NCBI RefSeq assembly: GCF_047601025.1 | Contig: NZ_JASGJZ010000001.1 | Coordinates: 2,480,001-2,544,000, forward strand | Origin: Pseudorhodoferax sp047601025 | GTDB lineage: Bacteria; Pseudomonadota; Gammaproteobacteria; Burkholderiales; Burkholderiaceae_C | Length of the DNA stretch: 64,000 nucleotides | Direction of reading: 5' to 3' | Shown here: piece by piece, positions 8,494 to 16,584 of the stretch | How positions within the stretch are numbered: the stretch's first letter is position 1 | How the letters are laid out: each line of letters begins with the position of its first letter | Translations under genes and position numbers: made by a program | The notes under the pieces: generated by a model | Told to the model about the DNA's origin: nothing | Database searches by the model: none | What the model saw: only the letters and a program-made list of their open reading frames with translations

Positions 8494-9317
8494 AGCCGGA
8501 GATCAGCCGCGACACCCGGCTGTGCATGTCGCTGGCCGGGCGGCCCGGCAACTTCGGCACGCGCCTGCACAACCACCTGTACCAGGCGCTGGGGCTGGAC
8601 TACGTCTACAAGGCCTTCACGACCACCGACCTGCCCGCCGCCATCGGCGGCGTGCGGGCGCTCGGGATCCGCGGCTGCGCGGTGTCGATGCCGTTCAAGG
8701 AGGCCTGCATCCCGCTGCTGGACGAGCTCAAGCCCTCGGCCGCGCGGCTGCAGTCGGTCAACACCATCGTCAACGAGGGCGGCCGGTTGGTCGCCCACAA
8801 CACCGACTACGTGGCCGTGGCCGCGCTGCTGGCGGCCCACGGTGTGGCCCGGTCCACGCGCTTCGTGCTGCGCGGCAGCGGCGGCATGGCCCGCGCCGTG
8901 CTGGCCGCGCTGGTGGACCATGGGCTGCAGGGCACCGTGGTCGCGCGCAACGCCCGGGCCGGCCGGGCCGTGGCCGCGCTGCACGGCCTGCCTTGGCAGG
9001 CCGAGCTCGGCGGCGCGGGCGAGGCCGACGGGGCGCTGCTGGTCAACGCGACCCCGCTGGGCATGGCCGGCGGCGCCGAGGCGGCGGCGCAGGCCTTCCC
9101 CGACGACTGGATCGCCCGCGCGACCTGCGTGTTCGACGTCGTCGCGCTGCCGCCCGAGACGCCGCTGCTGCGCGCCGCGCGCCGCCTGGGCAGGCCGGTG
9201 ATCGGCGGCGACGAGGTCAGCGTGCTGCAGGCGGTGGAGCAGTTCGTGCTCTACACCGGCGTGCGGCCGGACGCGGCGCAGATCGCCGCGGCAGCGGCGC
9301 ACGCCAGGGCGGGTTGA
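8490..9317 (+). CDS. Shikimate 5-dehydrogenase-like protein (SDH-L type)
   Basis: The 275-residue product belongs to the AroE fold: an N-terminal substrate domain (CMSLAGRPGNFGTRLHN, MPFKEAC, NTIVNEG, NTDY) and an NAD(P)-binding domain (GSGGMARAV). From memory it looks closer to the Haemophilus HI0607 'shikimate dehydrogenase-like' group than to housekeeping AroE, since the usual GxPIxHSLSP is replaced by SLAGRPGNFGT. Translation is coupled to fruA through an ATGA overlap, which makes it the fourth gene of the fructose operon. Its true substrate is unknown. The main alternative is a quinate/shikimate dehydrogenase. Confidence 0.85.
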   Translation: MKPEISRDTRLCMSLAGRPGNFGTRLHNHLYQALGLDYVYKAFTTTDLPAAIGGVRALGIRGCAVSMPFKEACIPLLDELKPSAARLQSVNTIVNEGGRLVAHNTDYVAVAALLAAHGVARSTRFVLRGSGGMARAVLAALVDHGLQGTVVARNARAGRAVAALHGLPWQAELGGAGEADGALLVNATPLGMAGGAEAAAQAFPDDWIARATCVFDVVALPPETPLLRAARRLGRPVIGGDEVSVLQAVEQFVLYTGVRPDAAQIAAAAAHARAG

Positions 9318-9336
9318 GGCGCGCGGCGCGCGGCCG

Positions 9337-9354
9337 TGCCGCCACATGGCGGCA
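9337..9354. terminator. Possible bidirectional hairpin terminator
   Basis: TGCCGCC and GGCGGCA form a 7-bp stem around ACAT between two convergent genes. There is no T tract on either strand, so this is only a positional argument. Confidence 0.3.
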
Positions 9355-9386
9355 ACCGCGGCGCCCGGCCGCGCAGCGCGCGGGCT

Positions 9387-10064
9387 TCAGCCCGCCGCCG
9401 GCAGCACCTGCTGCAGGAAGCGCGAGATGTCCGCGATCTCGCGCGGGTGCACGCTGTGCGGCATCGGGTAGGTATGCCACTGCACCCGGTAGCCCAGCGC
9501 CTGCAGCGCGTCGCGCGAGGCCTCGGCGCGCGCCGGCACGACCACCGGGTCGGCCGTGCCGTGGGCCATGAAGACCGGCGTGTCGAAGTTGGCCGGATGC
9601 CGTTCCGCGGCCAGCGTGCCGGCCAGCGGCAGGTAGCCCGACAGCGCGATCAGCCCGGCCAGCCGGGCCGGATGGCGCAGCCCGGTGTGCAGCGCCATCG
9701 CGCAGCCCTGCGAGAAGCCGGCCAGCACGATGTGCCGGGCCGCGATGCCGCGCGCCACCTCGCGCGCGACCAGCGCCTCGATCGCGCGGGCCGAGCGCGC
9801 GATGCCCTCGGCGTCCTCGCGGCGCACCAGGTCGGGCTGGAAGATGTCGTACCAGGCCGGCATCACGTAGCCGCCGTTGACGGTGACCGGCATGCTCGGC
9901 GCGTGCGGGAACACGAAGCGGATCGGCGCGCAGCCCGACAGGTCCAGCTCCGGCACGATGGCCGCGAAGTCGTCGCCGCTGGCGCCCAGGCCGTGCATCC
10001 AGATCACGGCGGCGGTCGGCGAAGGGGCGGTTTCGATCTGGATGGTGTCGAGCAGGGCGGACAT
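9387..10064 (-). CDS. Phospholipase/carboxylesterase family alpha/beta hydrolase
   Basis: The 225-residue protein has the family hallmarks: WMHGLGASGDDF with the oxyanion hole near residue 24, the nucleophile elbow GFSQG with Ser118, an Asp in HGTADPVV, and the catalytic His in PMPHSVHPRE. Homologues hydrolyse short-chain carboxyl esters or act as acyl-protein thioesterases. It is cytoplasmic, with no signal peptide. I took the ATG at 10064 because the upstream in-frame residues are not conserved-looking. Confidence 0.9.
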   Translation of the reverse strand: MSALLDTIQIETAPSPTAAVIWMHGLGASGDDFAAIVPELDLSGCAPIRFVFPHAPSMPVTVNGGYVMPAWYDIFQPDLVRREDAEGIARSARAIEALVAREVARGIAARHIVLAGFSQGCAMALHTGLRHPARLAGLIALSGYLPLAGTLAAERHPANFDTPVFMAHGTADPVVVPARAEASRDALQALGYRVQWHTYPMPHSVHPREIADISRFLQQVLPAAG

Positions 10065-10222
10065 GGCGGTGGCGGTGAAAAGGGCGGATGTTAGGGGCTG
10101 CGGGGCGCCGGGCGGAAAACCTGGTGTTCCTGGCCGTTCCGGGGACGGCGGTGGTTCGGTCCAATGCCTGCCGCCGCGCCCGCCGTGTGGCGGTGACCAA
10201 GCCTCCAACTGAAGAAACTCCC

Positions 10223-11212
10223 ATGCCTGGACACTCCATGCGCCGTCTCCTCGGGACCGCTGGCCTTCTCGCAGCACTGCTGCCTTCGCTGGCGCAGGCC
10301 GCGCCGCAGTACGCGTCGTCGGTTCTCGCCTCGGGCGACAGCATGCGGACGCCCGACCTCGGGACCAGCGCGCCATTGGCGGACCCGGTGCTCGTCTCGT
10401 CCTCGGAACTCGCCGCGGACGGCCGCGCGAAGCACTACACCGGACTGGACGCCGCGGGCAACGCCGCGTAGATGACGTTCTCGTACTCGGCGAAGGCGCA
10501 GGCCGGGCCGCAGACGCTGCGCGCGGGTGTCCAGGCGACGCTGACCACGCCGTTCTACAACGCCAGCAACCCGCGCTACGTGATTGGCCTGAACAACTGG
10601 GACAACGTGGGCGGCAGTCCGTACGACTGGGTCAATCCCGCAGGCGTCCCGAGCGGGTTCTCGTTCACCGCCACGGCATCGATCTCCGACGAACTGCAGG
10701 TGGTCGGCGGTCCCGGTCTGCGCTACGTCGCCGCCCAGTTGTCGATCGATGGCATGGTCAAAGGCTTTCCGCCGGAAGATCCCGGCGACGGCTACTCGGA
10801 CGCCACGCTGCAGGATCAGCAAGGCCAGTTCTACTACACCGGCGTGGAGTCCTCGGAGCGGAAGGTCCATGAGGAGATTTGGACGAACCGCCACGCGGTG
10901 TTCTCCGCCCGAGTGACGTTCTTCCTGGCCCTGAGCGCGAGCGTCTACTTCGACCTCGATCTGGAAGAGCTCGGTCCTGCGGCGTACGACGGCTACGCCG
11001 ACTTCTTCGATACCGTGACCATCGAGCGCTTCGCCGGCTTCGATGACGCTGGCCAGCCGGTCGACCTGGCCAGCGTCATCGGCAGCGATGGACATGCCTA
11101 TGCAACCGTTCGCGTCGGCCAGTTGCCCGAGCCGGGCGTGCTGGGCCTGTTCGCGGCCGGGCTGGGAGGCTTGGCGGCAGCGCAGCGCCGGCGTGAGGGC
11201 GCGCAAGCCTGA
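10223..11212 (+). pseudogene. PEP-CTERM secreted protein split by an in-frame TAG
   Basis: One frame runs from the ATG at 10223 to 11212 with a single amber codon at 10469-10471. The part before it has a signal peptide (MRRLLGTAGLLAALLPSLAQA). The part after it ends in a complete PEP-CTERM sorting signal: PEPG, a hydrophobic stretch of about 15 residues, then RRR. Neither half alone would be a functional exosortase substrate, because the signal peptide and the sorting tag lie on opposite sides of the stop. A CAG to TAG change would explain it. The body has no family I recognise. Either the gene is recently broken, the TAG is read through, or the base is a sequencing error. Confidence 0.8.
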
Positions 11213-11242
11213 CGGCCGCGCGCCGGGCTGGGGCCTGGTCTC

Positions 11243-11412
11243 TCAAGGCGATTCCCGTTGCGCAAGCGCGTGCAGCGGGCCCAGCGCCGATGCCCGGAGC
11301 TCGGCGGCAGTCACGTTGCCGGCCTGCAGCTTGCGCACCACGTTGTCGATGTGGGTGCGCACCGCGGTGAGCTTCCGGCCCAGGATCTCGGCGGTGTCCT
11401 GCGGGTCTTGCC
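11243..11412 (-). pseudogene. 3' fragment of a luxR-type gene
   Basis: On the minus strand this encodes DTAEILGRKLTAVRTHIDN and continues to VVRKLQAGNVTAAELRA, the C-terminal LuxR helix-turn-helix of the intact gene at 15692-16432. At DNA level the two match closely, including a run of about 37 identical bases around the recognition helix. One base is missing near 11405 relative to the intact gene, which shifts the frame. Similarity stops abruptly at about 11412, where rhs coding sequence on the other strand begins. It is a recombination scar. Confidence 0.75.
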
Positions 11413-14400
11413 TTCCATATCGCCGGCTCGCGCACGGAGGAACTGGGCCCGCTGAGCCAGAGCCGGGTCACGTACTTCGACGGCGCGTACAAGGTGCTCA
11501 AGTCGATCAGCCCCACCGGCAAGGTCACCGCCAACACCTACGACGGCCAGACGCGCCTGACCAAGACCGTGCTGCCCGAGGGCAACAGCGTCGAGTACGA
11601 ATACGACGACGCCCCGTGCGCGGCGCAGCAGCGCTGCACGCACAACGTCAAGACGATCCGCCAGGTGGCCAAGCCTGGCACGGGTCTGGCGACGCTGGTG
11701 CAGAGCTTCACCTACGAGGGCACGTTCAACAAGGTGGCCAGCGCGACGGACGCGCGCGGCAAGGTCACCAGCTACACCTACACCGCCCAGGGCCTGCCGC
11801 TGGCGGTGACCCGCCCGGCCGACGCGGGCGGCGTGCAGCCGGTGACCACCTACGGCTACACCTCCTACACGGCCTCCGGTCTCCCGGCGTTCTGGCTGCA
11901 GACCTCGGTCAGCCAGAAGACCAGCGCCAGCAACACGGTGCTGGGCACGACCGCCTACGACGCGGCCAACAAGTACGTGCCCAAGACGGTGGTGGCGGAT
12001 GCGGGCAGCGGCAAGCTGAACATCACCAGCACGCTCACCTTCGACGCGGTGGGCAACCCGACGGTGGTCAACGGCCAGCGCACGGACGTGACGGACACGG
12101 TGACGACAGCTTACGACGCCGAACGCCGCCCCACGCAGGTCACCGACGCGCTGGGCAAGCTCACGCGGCTGGCTTACGACGGCGACGGCCGCCTGATCCG
12201 CAGCGCCGCGCAGATCGGCACGCAGTGGCTGGTCAGCTGCCGCACCTACACGGCCAGCGGCAAGCTGCTGAAGGCCTGGGGCCCGGCGCAGACCGCGGCG
12301 GACACCACCTGCCCGTCGAGCGCGGCCCCGGTGCCCGTGACCGACTACGCCTACGACGAGCTGGACCGCCTGGTGCGCGTCACCGAGAACCTCACTGCAG
12401 CCGAAGGCGGCAACCGGGTGAGCGAGACCGTCTACAACCTGGACGACACGGTGCAAAGCGTCAAGCGCGGCGTGGGCAGCACGCTGGCGCAGACCTACGC
12501 CACCTACACCTACACCGCCAACGGCCTGCTGGCCAGCGAGAAGGACGCCAGGAACAACCTGACCGCGCACAGCTACGACGGGCACGACCGGCGGGTGAAG
12601 ACCCAGTTCCCCGACCCCGCGACGGTGAACACCGCCTCCACCACCGACTACGAGCAGTACGGCTACGACGCCGGCGCCAACCTCACCAGCCTGCGCAAGA
12701 GGAGCGGGCAGAGCATCACGCTGGCGTACGACAACCTGAACCGGCTGACCAGCCGCACCTACCCGGCGGCGGCGGACAACGTCAGCTACACCTACGACCT
12801 GCTGGGCCGGCGGCTCACGGCCAGCACGGCCGATGCGCTGCAGAAGGTCGCCTACGCGTGGGACAACGCCGGGCGCATGACCAGCACGACGGCCGGCACG
12901 CGCGTGATCGCCTACCAGTACGACGCGGCGGGCAACCGCACGCGCACGACCTGGCCGGAGACGGCGTTCTACGTGACCACCGCCTACGACGCGCTGAACC
13001 GTCCCACGGTGATCAAGGAGACCGACAGCGTCAACCTGGCCAGCTACGCCTACGACGACCTGAGCCGGCGCACCACCGTCACGCTGGGCAACGGCACGAC
13101 GACGAGCTACGGCTACAACGCCCAGGGCGACCTGAGCACCCTGGCGCACAACCTGGCGGGCACCACGCACGACCAGACCTACACCGCCACGCGCAACCAG
13201 GCGCGCGAGATCGTTGCCAACAGCTGGAGCAACGACCTGTACCAGTGGCCGGTGGCCGGCAACGTGGCCAACGGCACGAAGAGCTACACGGCCAACGGGC
13301 GCAACCAGTACACGGCGGCAGCCGGCAGCACCGTCACGCACGATGCCAACGGCAACCTCACCGGCGACGGCAGCTGGACCTACACCTACGACCTGGACAA
13401 CCGGCTCAAGAGCGCCAACCGGGCCAGCCCGGCGGCGGCCATCGCGCTCGCCTACGACGCCGAGGGGCGCCTGCGCAGCAGCACCAGCGGCAGCGCGGTC
13501 ACGCAGCGGCTGTACGACGGGGCGGACCTGGTGGCCGAATACAACGCGGCAGGCACGCTGACGAACCGCTACGTGCACGGCCCCGGGGTGGACGAGCCGC
13601 TGGTGGCCTACACCGGCACGGGCACGGCCAGCAAGAACTGGCTGTACGCCGACCACCTGGGCTCCGTCGTGGCCGTGGCCAACAGTGCGGGCACGGGCAC
13701 CGACGTGAACAAGTACGGCCCCTTCGGCGAGCCGCATACCGCGACCGCTGGCACCCGGTTCCGCTACACCGGCCAGCAGCTGCTCGATACCGCCGGGCTG
13801 TACTACTACAAGGCGCGCTTCTACGACCCCAGGCTGGGCCGCTTCCTGCAGACCGATCCCATCGGCACGGCCGATGACTTGAACCTGTATGCCTACGTGG
13901 GGAACAACCCGGTCAATCGGATTGATCCGACGGGACTTGCTGTTGCCCAGATCGGCATCCTGAAGGGCAACTTGCTTTCGCGCGCAAGTGACATCTGGGA
14001 TGCCGTGAATCAACCTTCTCCAGGGCTGGTTAACGCGGACGGGAGCTTGAACCTCCGAAACCGGGTCGATGACAATGGGTGTATCCAAACCGGCGGTCCA
14101 AGCATCTGCGTTGGCCCGGGTAGCATTTCCAAGATTGGTACCATTGCGGCAAAGGGCCTAACTGCTGGCGAAATTCGTGCGATCAACAAGGCTCTTGGTG
14201 GTACTACGGAGTTGACCGGCAACGCTGAAATTGTCCTGGCCAATATGGCTTACCGGGAAGGCTCAGGAGCACAAGCTGCCTCAGCAATACGTGACATTGC
14301 TGGCCGCCATATGTTTGACGATGCAAACAAGCGCACGGCCCAGGCTGTGGCCGAGAGATTGTTAGGTTCTGGCGCTGATCCAGCGAAGATTCGCTCAGTT

Positions 14401-14466
14401 ATCGACAGCGTTGCAACAGGCAAGCTTCGGAATGTCGAGGACATCACCAAGGCCCTTGGCCATTGA
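11413..14466 (+). CDS. Rhs/YD-repeat protein with Doc-like Fic C-terminal toxin, 5' truncated
   Basis: About 1,017 residues of YD-repeat shell (many YxYDxxGR-type repeats) lead to the Rhs core end YYYKARFYDPRLGRFLQTDP and NPVNRIDPTGL, after which the variable tip begins (about 13,940). The tip holds HMFDDANKR (14308-14334), which fits the Fic motif HxFx(D/E)(A/G)N(K/G)R and looks like Doc, a kinase of elongation factor Tu. The base composition becomes clearly more AT-rich at the core/tip border, as usual for swapped toxin tips. The open frame begins directly at the luxR scar, with no N-terminal domain, signal, PAAR or good ribosome binding site. The only early start candidate is a GTG at 11494. 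It may be a silent tip cassette or a truncated effector. A candidate immunity gene follows 9 bases later. Confidence 0.85.
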   Translation, partial: FHIAGSRTEELGPLSQSRVTYFDGAYKVLKSISPTGKVTANTYDGQTRLTKTVLPEGNSVEYEYDDAPCAAQQRCTHNVKTIRQVAKPGTGLATLVQSFTYEGTFNKVASATDARGKVTSYTYTAQGLPLAVTRPADAGGVQPVTTYGYTSYTASGLPAFWLQTSVSQKTSASNTVLGTTAYDAANKYVPKTVVADAGSGKLNITSTLTFDAVGNPTVVNGQRTDVTDTVTTAYDAERRPTQVTDALGKLTRLAYDGDGRLIRSAAQIGTQWLVSCRTYTASGKLLKAWGPAQTAADTTCPSSAAPVPVTDYAYDELDRLVRVTENLTAAEGGNRVSETVYNLDDTVQSVKRGVGSTLAQTYATYTYTANGLLASEKDARNNLTAHSYDGHDRRVKTQFPDPATVNTASTTDYEQYGYDAGANLTSLRKRSGQSITLAYDNLNRLTSRTYPAAADNVSYTYDLLGRRLTASTADALQKVAYAWDNAGRMTSTTAGTRVIAYQYDAAGNRTRTTWPETAFYVTTAYDALNRPTVIKETDSVNLASYAYDDLSRRTTVTLGNGTTTSYGYNAQGDLSTLAHNLAGTTHDQTYTATRNQAREIVANSWSNDLYQWPVAGNVANGTKSYTANGRNQYTAAAGSTVTHDANGNLTGDGSWTYTYDLDNRLKSANRASPAAAIALAYDAEGRLRSSTSGSAVTQRLYDGADLVAEYNAAGTLTNRYVHGPGVDEPLVAYTGTGTASKNWLYADHLGSVVAVANSAGTGTDVNKYGPFGEPHTATAGTRFRYTGQQLLDTAGLYYYKARFYDPRLGRFLQTDPIGTADDLNLYAYVGNNPVNRIDPTGLAVAQIGILKGNLLSRASDIWDAVNQPSPGLVNADGSLNLRNRVDDNGCIQTGGPSICVGPGSISKIGTIAAKGLTAGEIRAINKALGGTTELTGNAEIVLANMAYREGSGAQAASAIRDIAGRHMFDDANKRTAQAVAERLLGSGADPAKIRSVIDSVATGKLRNVEDITKALGH
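13098..13432 (+). repeat. Rhs-core direct repeat, copy 1
   Basis: This part of the rhs core is nearly identical to 15115-15450. By eye the two differ by about six substitutions, plus an inserted base compensated by a nearby deletion. The copies are about 2.0 kb apart in the same orientation and flank the toxin tip, the immunity gene and the remnant between them. Confidence 0.85.
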
Positions 14467-14475
14467 GGTTGAGAT

Positions 14476-14760
14476 ATGAATGATCAGAAGCTAGTGGATG
14501 AGTTTGTGGCCAGTGGGCGTGTTGTTGATCGGCAATTGACGCTGTGGCGCGATGTTGCCGGGTTAATGGCTGTGTTCGATGCGATCGGACGTGATGGGGT
14601 AAGCGCAATGGTTAAGATTGACGGTGGTCGTCTTGACGGGGTCATATATACAGTCGTGGTCTCTGGTCCTCGTCTTGGTGAGGCATTCTTTAGGCAGGAT
14701 GGCAGTGACTTAGCAGTGCTGCTTCGAGCTGCCATTGCGTTCTACAAGGATGCTGCCTAA
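14476..14760 (+). CDS. Candidate immunity protein for the Rhs-Doc toxin
   Basis: A 94-residue protein with no family I recognise, mixed alpha/beta in appearance and ending in a helical DLAVLLRAAIAFYKDA. It begins 9 bases after the rhs stop and is preceded by GAGGTTGAGAT, an adequate ribosome binding site. Its low GC content matches the toxin tip and not the rhs core. Position and composition are what is expected of a cognate immunity gene. It does not look like Phd, the usual Doc antidote. Confidence 0.7.
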   Translation: MNDQKLVDEFVASGRVVDRQLTLWRDVAGLMAVFDAIGRDGVSAMVKIDGGRLDGVIYTVVVSGPRLGEAFFRQDGSDLAVLLRAAIAFYKDAA

Positions 14761-15114
14761 GTAGGTGTCACATTGCTGCAAAGGGTGCAAGAGAAGTGGC
14801 AAAGGCTGAAGTCTTTGCTGCTAAAACTGCACCCGAGTTGAAGTAAATATACGGGTGGGGTAACGGTGCGTCTGGAGGGAACCCTCTCAATGACCACGTG
14901 TTGCACTTCGGGCTTGAAACCGCCGCTCTATTAGGCAAGAGTTGCGCTCGGGCTTGGATGTTGACGTTGCGCGGTGGTCGGTATAGTCGGATACCCGCGC
15001 AGCAATTCGCATCATCCTCAATGAGCGCAATGTGCCGATGACTGCAGAAGAAGCGCACGCATAAAGGACGGTGAATTCTCAAAGACGGAAAGAGAGTTCG
15101 CTCTGTTGAGGCCA
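14761..15114. other. Gene-free AT-richer remnant between rhs pieces
   Basis: No intact gene is present. Short plus-strand readable pieces remain, such as EVAKAEVFAAKTAPELK ending at a stop near 14846, then NPLNDHVLHFGLETAAL, and a C-terminal-looking IILNERNVPMTAEEAHA that ends near 15064 in another frame. These look like decayed pieces of an older toxin tip or immunity gene, but I cannot assign a family. Confidence 0.4.
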
Positions 15115-15530
15115 GACGACGAGCTACGGCTACAACGCCCAGGGTGACCTGAGCACCCTGGCGCACAACCTGGCGGGCACCACGCACGACCAGACCTACA
15201 CCGCCACGCGCAACCAGGCGCGCGAGATCGTTGCCAACAGCTGGAGCAACGACCTGTACCAGTGGCCGGTGGCCGGCAACGTGGCCAACGGCACGAAGAG
15301 CTACACGGCCAACGGGCGCAACCAGTACACGGCGGCAGCCGGCGCCAGCGTCACGCACGACGTCAACGGCAACCTCACCGGCGACGGCAGCTGGACCTAC
15401 ACCTACGACCTGGACAACCGGCTCAAGAGGCGCCAACCGGGCCAGCCCGGCGTGACCATCGCGCTGAGCTACGACGCCGAGGGCCGGCTGCGCGTGGTCA
15501 GCCCGGCCGGCGCGGCCGCAGCCTCGGCTG
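15115..15530 (+). pseudogene. Orphan rhs-core fragment (repeat copy 2)
   Basis: The segment reads in one frame as rhs core (TSYGYNAQGDLSTLAHNL, then DGSWTYTYDLDNRLK, then LSYDAEGRLR). It starts and ends without any gene boundary and has no start codon of its own. Its first 335 bases duplicate 13098-13432; the tail is more diverged. It ends against an XRE gene on the opposite strand. Such orphan core ends are common in rhs loci and can recombine with the main gene to swap toxin tips. Confidence 0.8.
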
Positions 15531-15695
15531 CATCGACGCCGGCATACGAGTGCGGCCGACCTCGTAGTGCGCCAGTGTCTGCTGGGCGATGCCCAGCGCG
15601 TCGGCCCGTTGCTGTCGGGTCATGCCGTGGTCCTTGCGGGCGCGGGCGATGCGCGCACCCGGTTCCTTGAAGAACTGTTCATCGCGGGTGTTCAT
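15498..15695 (-). pseudogene. Truncated XRE-family regulator
   Basis: The first 55 or so codons encode an N-terminal Cro/CI-type helix-turn-helix (GARIARARKDHGMTRQQRADALGIAQQTLAHYEVGR). At about 15531 the frame runs into antisense rhs DNA and stops at 15498, so the C-terminal part of the domain is lost. The start codon overlaps the stop of the upstream luxR-type gene (ATGA), so the pair was once a translationally coupled unit. It is probably non-functional. Confidence 0.7.
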
Positions 15696-16432
15696 TTTTC
15701 CCGCTCCGGCAGCCCGTGCAGCACGCCGAGCACCAGCGCCCGGAACACGGCGGCAGTCACGTTGCCGGCCTGCAGCTTGCGCACCGCGTTGTCGATGTGG
15801 AAGCGCACCGTGGTGAGCTTCAGGCCCAGGATCTCGGCGGTGTCCTGCGCGGTCTTGCCGTCGGCGGCCCAGCGCAGCACTTCCACCTCGCGCGGCGTGA
15901 GCCGCTCGGTGGCGGTGCGGGCCCAGTGCTCGCGCAGGTCGGCCAGCACCAGGCGATGCGCCCGGTGGGCGAGCAGCTGCAGCGTGGGCTGCTTGCGGAC
16001 CAGTTCCGGTGGGTCGAGCGGCCCGGCGGCCCGTGCCACGCTGAACATGCCGCGCACGCCCAGGCCGTCGTGCACGGCCTGCGACCAGCCGTGGCGCAGG
16101 CCGTGGGCCGCGGCCGCCTGCAGTAGTGCGGGCGGGGCCTGCTGGGTGAGCCATTCCTCGGTCCAGGGCCGTGGCGCCGTGCTGGTGCGGCACCAGCGCA
16201 GCACCGGGTCGATGGCGGCATAGCCCCGCACGCGGTAGCGCCGCAGCCAGGCTTCGGGAAAGTTGCTCACGACGTGCACGGCCGGGTGATGGGCCGGCCA
16301 GGGCAGCCAGACCACCATGGCGAAACCTTCGAAGCCGAGGGCGGCGACTTCGGCGCCGAGCGTTGCGGTGGCGCGTCCGGGCGCGCGGTTCGGCGGACCG
16401 GGTGGTACGGCCTGTTCGGGGGCGGGGTCCAT
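15692..16432 (-). CDS. LuxR-family regulator with autoinducer-binding domain
   Basis: The product (about 246 residues from the ATG at 16432, or 273 from 16513) has an N-terminal autoinducer-binding-type domain (NFPEAWLRRYRVRGYAAIDPVLRW, then HGLRHGWSQAVHDG) and a C-terminal LuxR helix-turn-helix (LTPREVEVLRWAADGKTAQDTAEIL). No luxI-type synthase is near, so it would be an orphan or 'solo' receptor. The shorter start gives the usual family length. Neither start has a clear ribosome binding site. A broken paralogous 3' end lies at 11243. Confidence 0.85.
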   Translation of the reverse strand: MDPAPEQAVPPGPPNRAPGRATATLGAEVAALGFEGFAMVVWLPWPAHHPAVHVVSNFPEAWLRRYRVRGYAAIDPVLRWCRTSTAPRPWTEEWLTQQAPPALLQAAAAHGLRHGWSQAVHDGLGVRGMFSVARAAGPLDPPELVRKQPTLQLLAHRAHRLVLADLREHWARTATERLTPREVEVLRWAADGKTAQDTAEILGLKLTTVRFHIDNAVRKLQAGNVTAAVFRALVLGVLHGLPEREK

Positions 16433-16584
16433 GGGGCGGGCAGGCGGCGGCCCGGTGCGCCAGGCTTGCGGCCACGCAGTGGCTGCAGCTGGGCGGTGGG
16501 CGGGGCGGCGCATTGCACCGCACGGCGCGGCCGGGCGGAACTACCAGAAACGGCAGGCCGCGGACCCCCGCGGCACGGTGTTTC

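Noticed and set aside
10472..11212. Independent gene starting at the ATG just after the amber codon
   Set aside because: A PEP-CTERM substrate needs a signal peptide, which is encoded in the same frame before the stop, so this is the 3' part of one broken gene.
11311..14088. 925-codon minus-strand frame across the rhs gene
   Set aside because: It is antisense to the YD repeats and its Val/Gly/Arg-rich repeats only mirror them.
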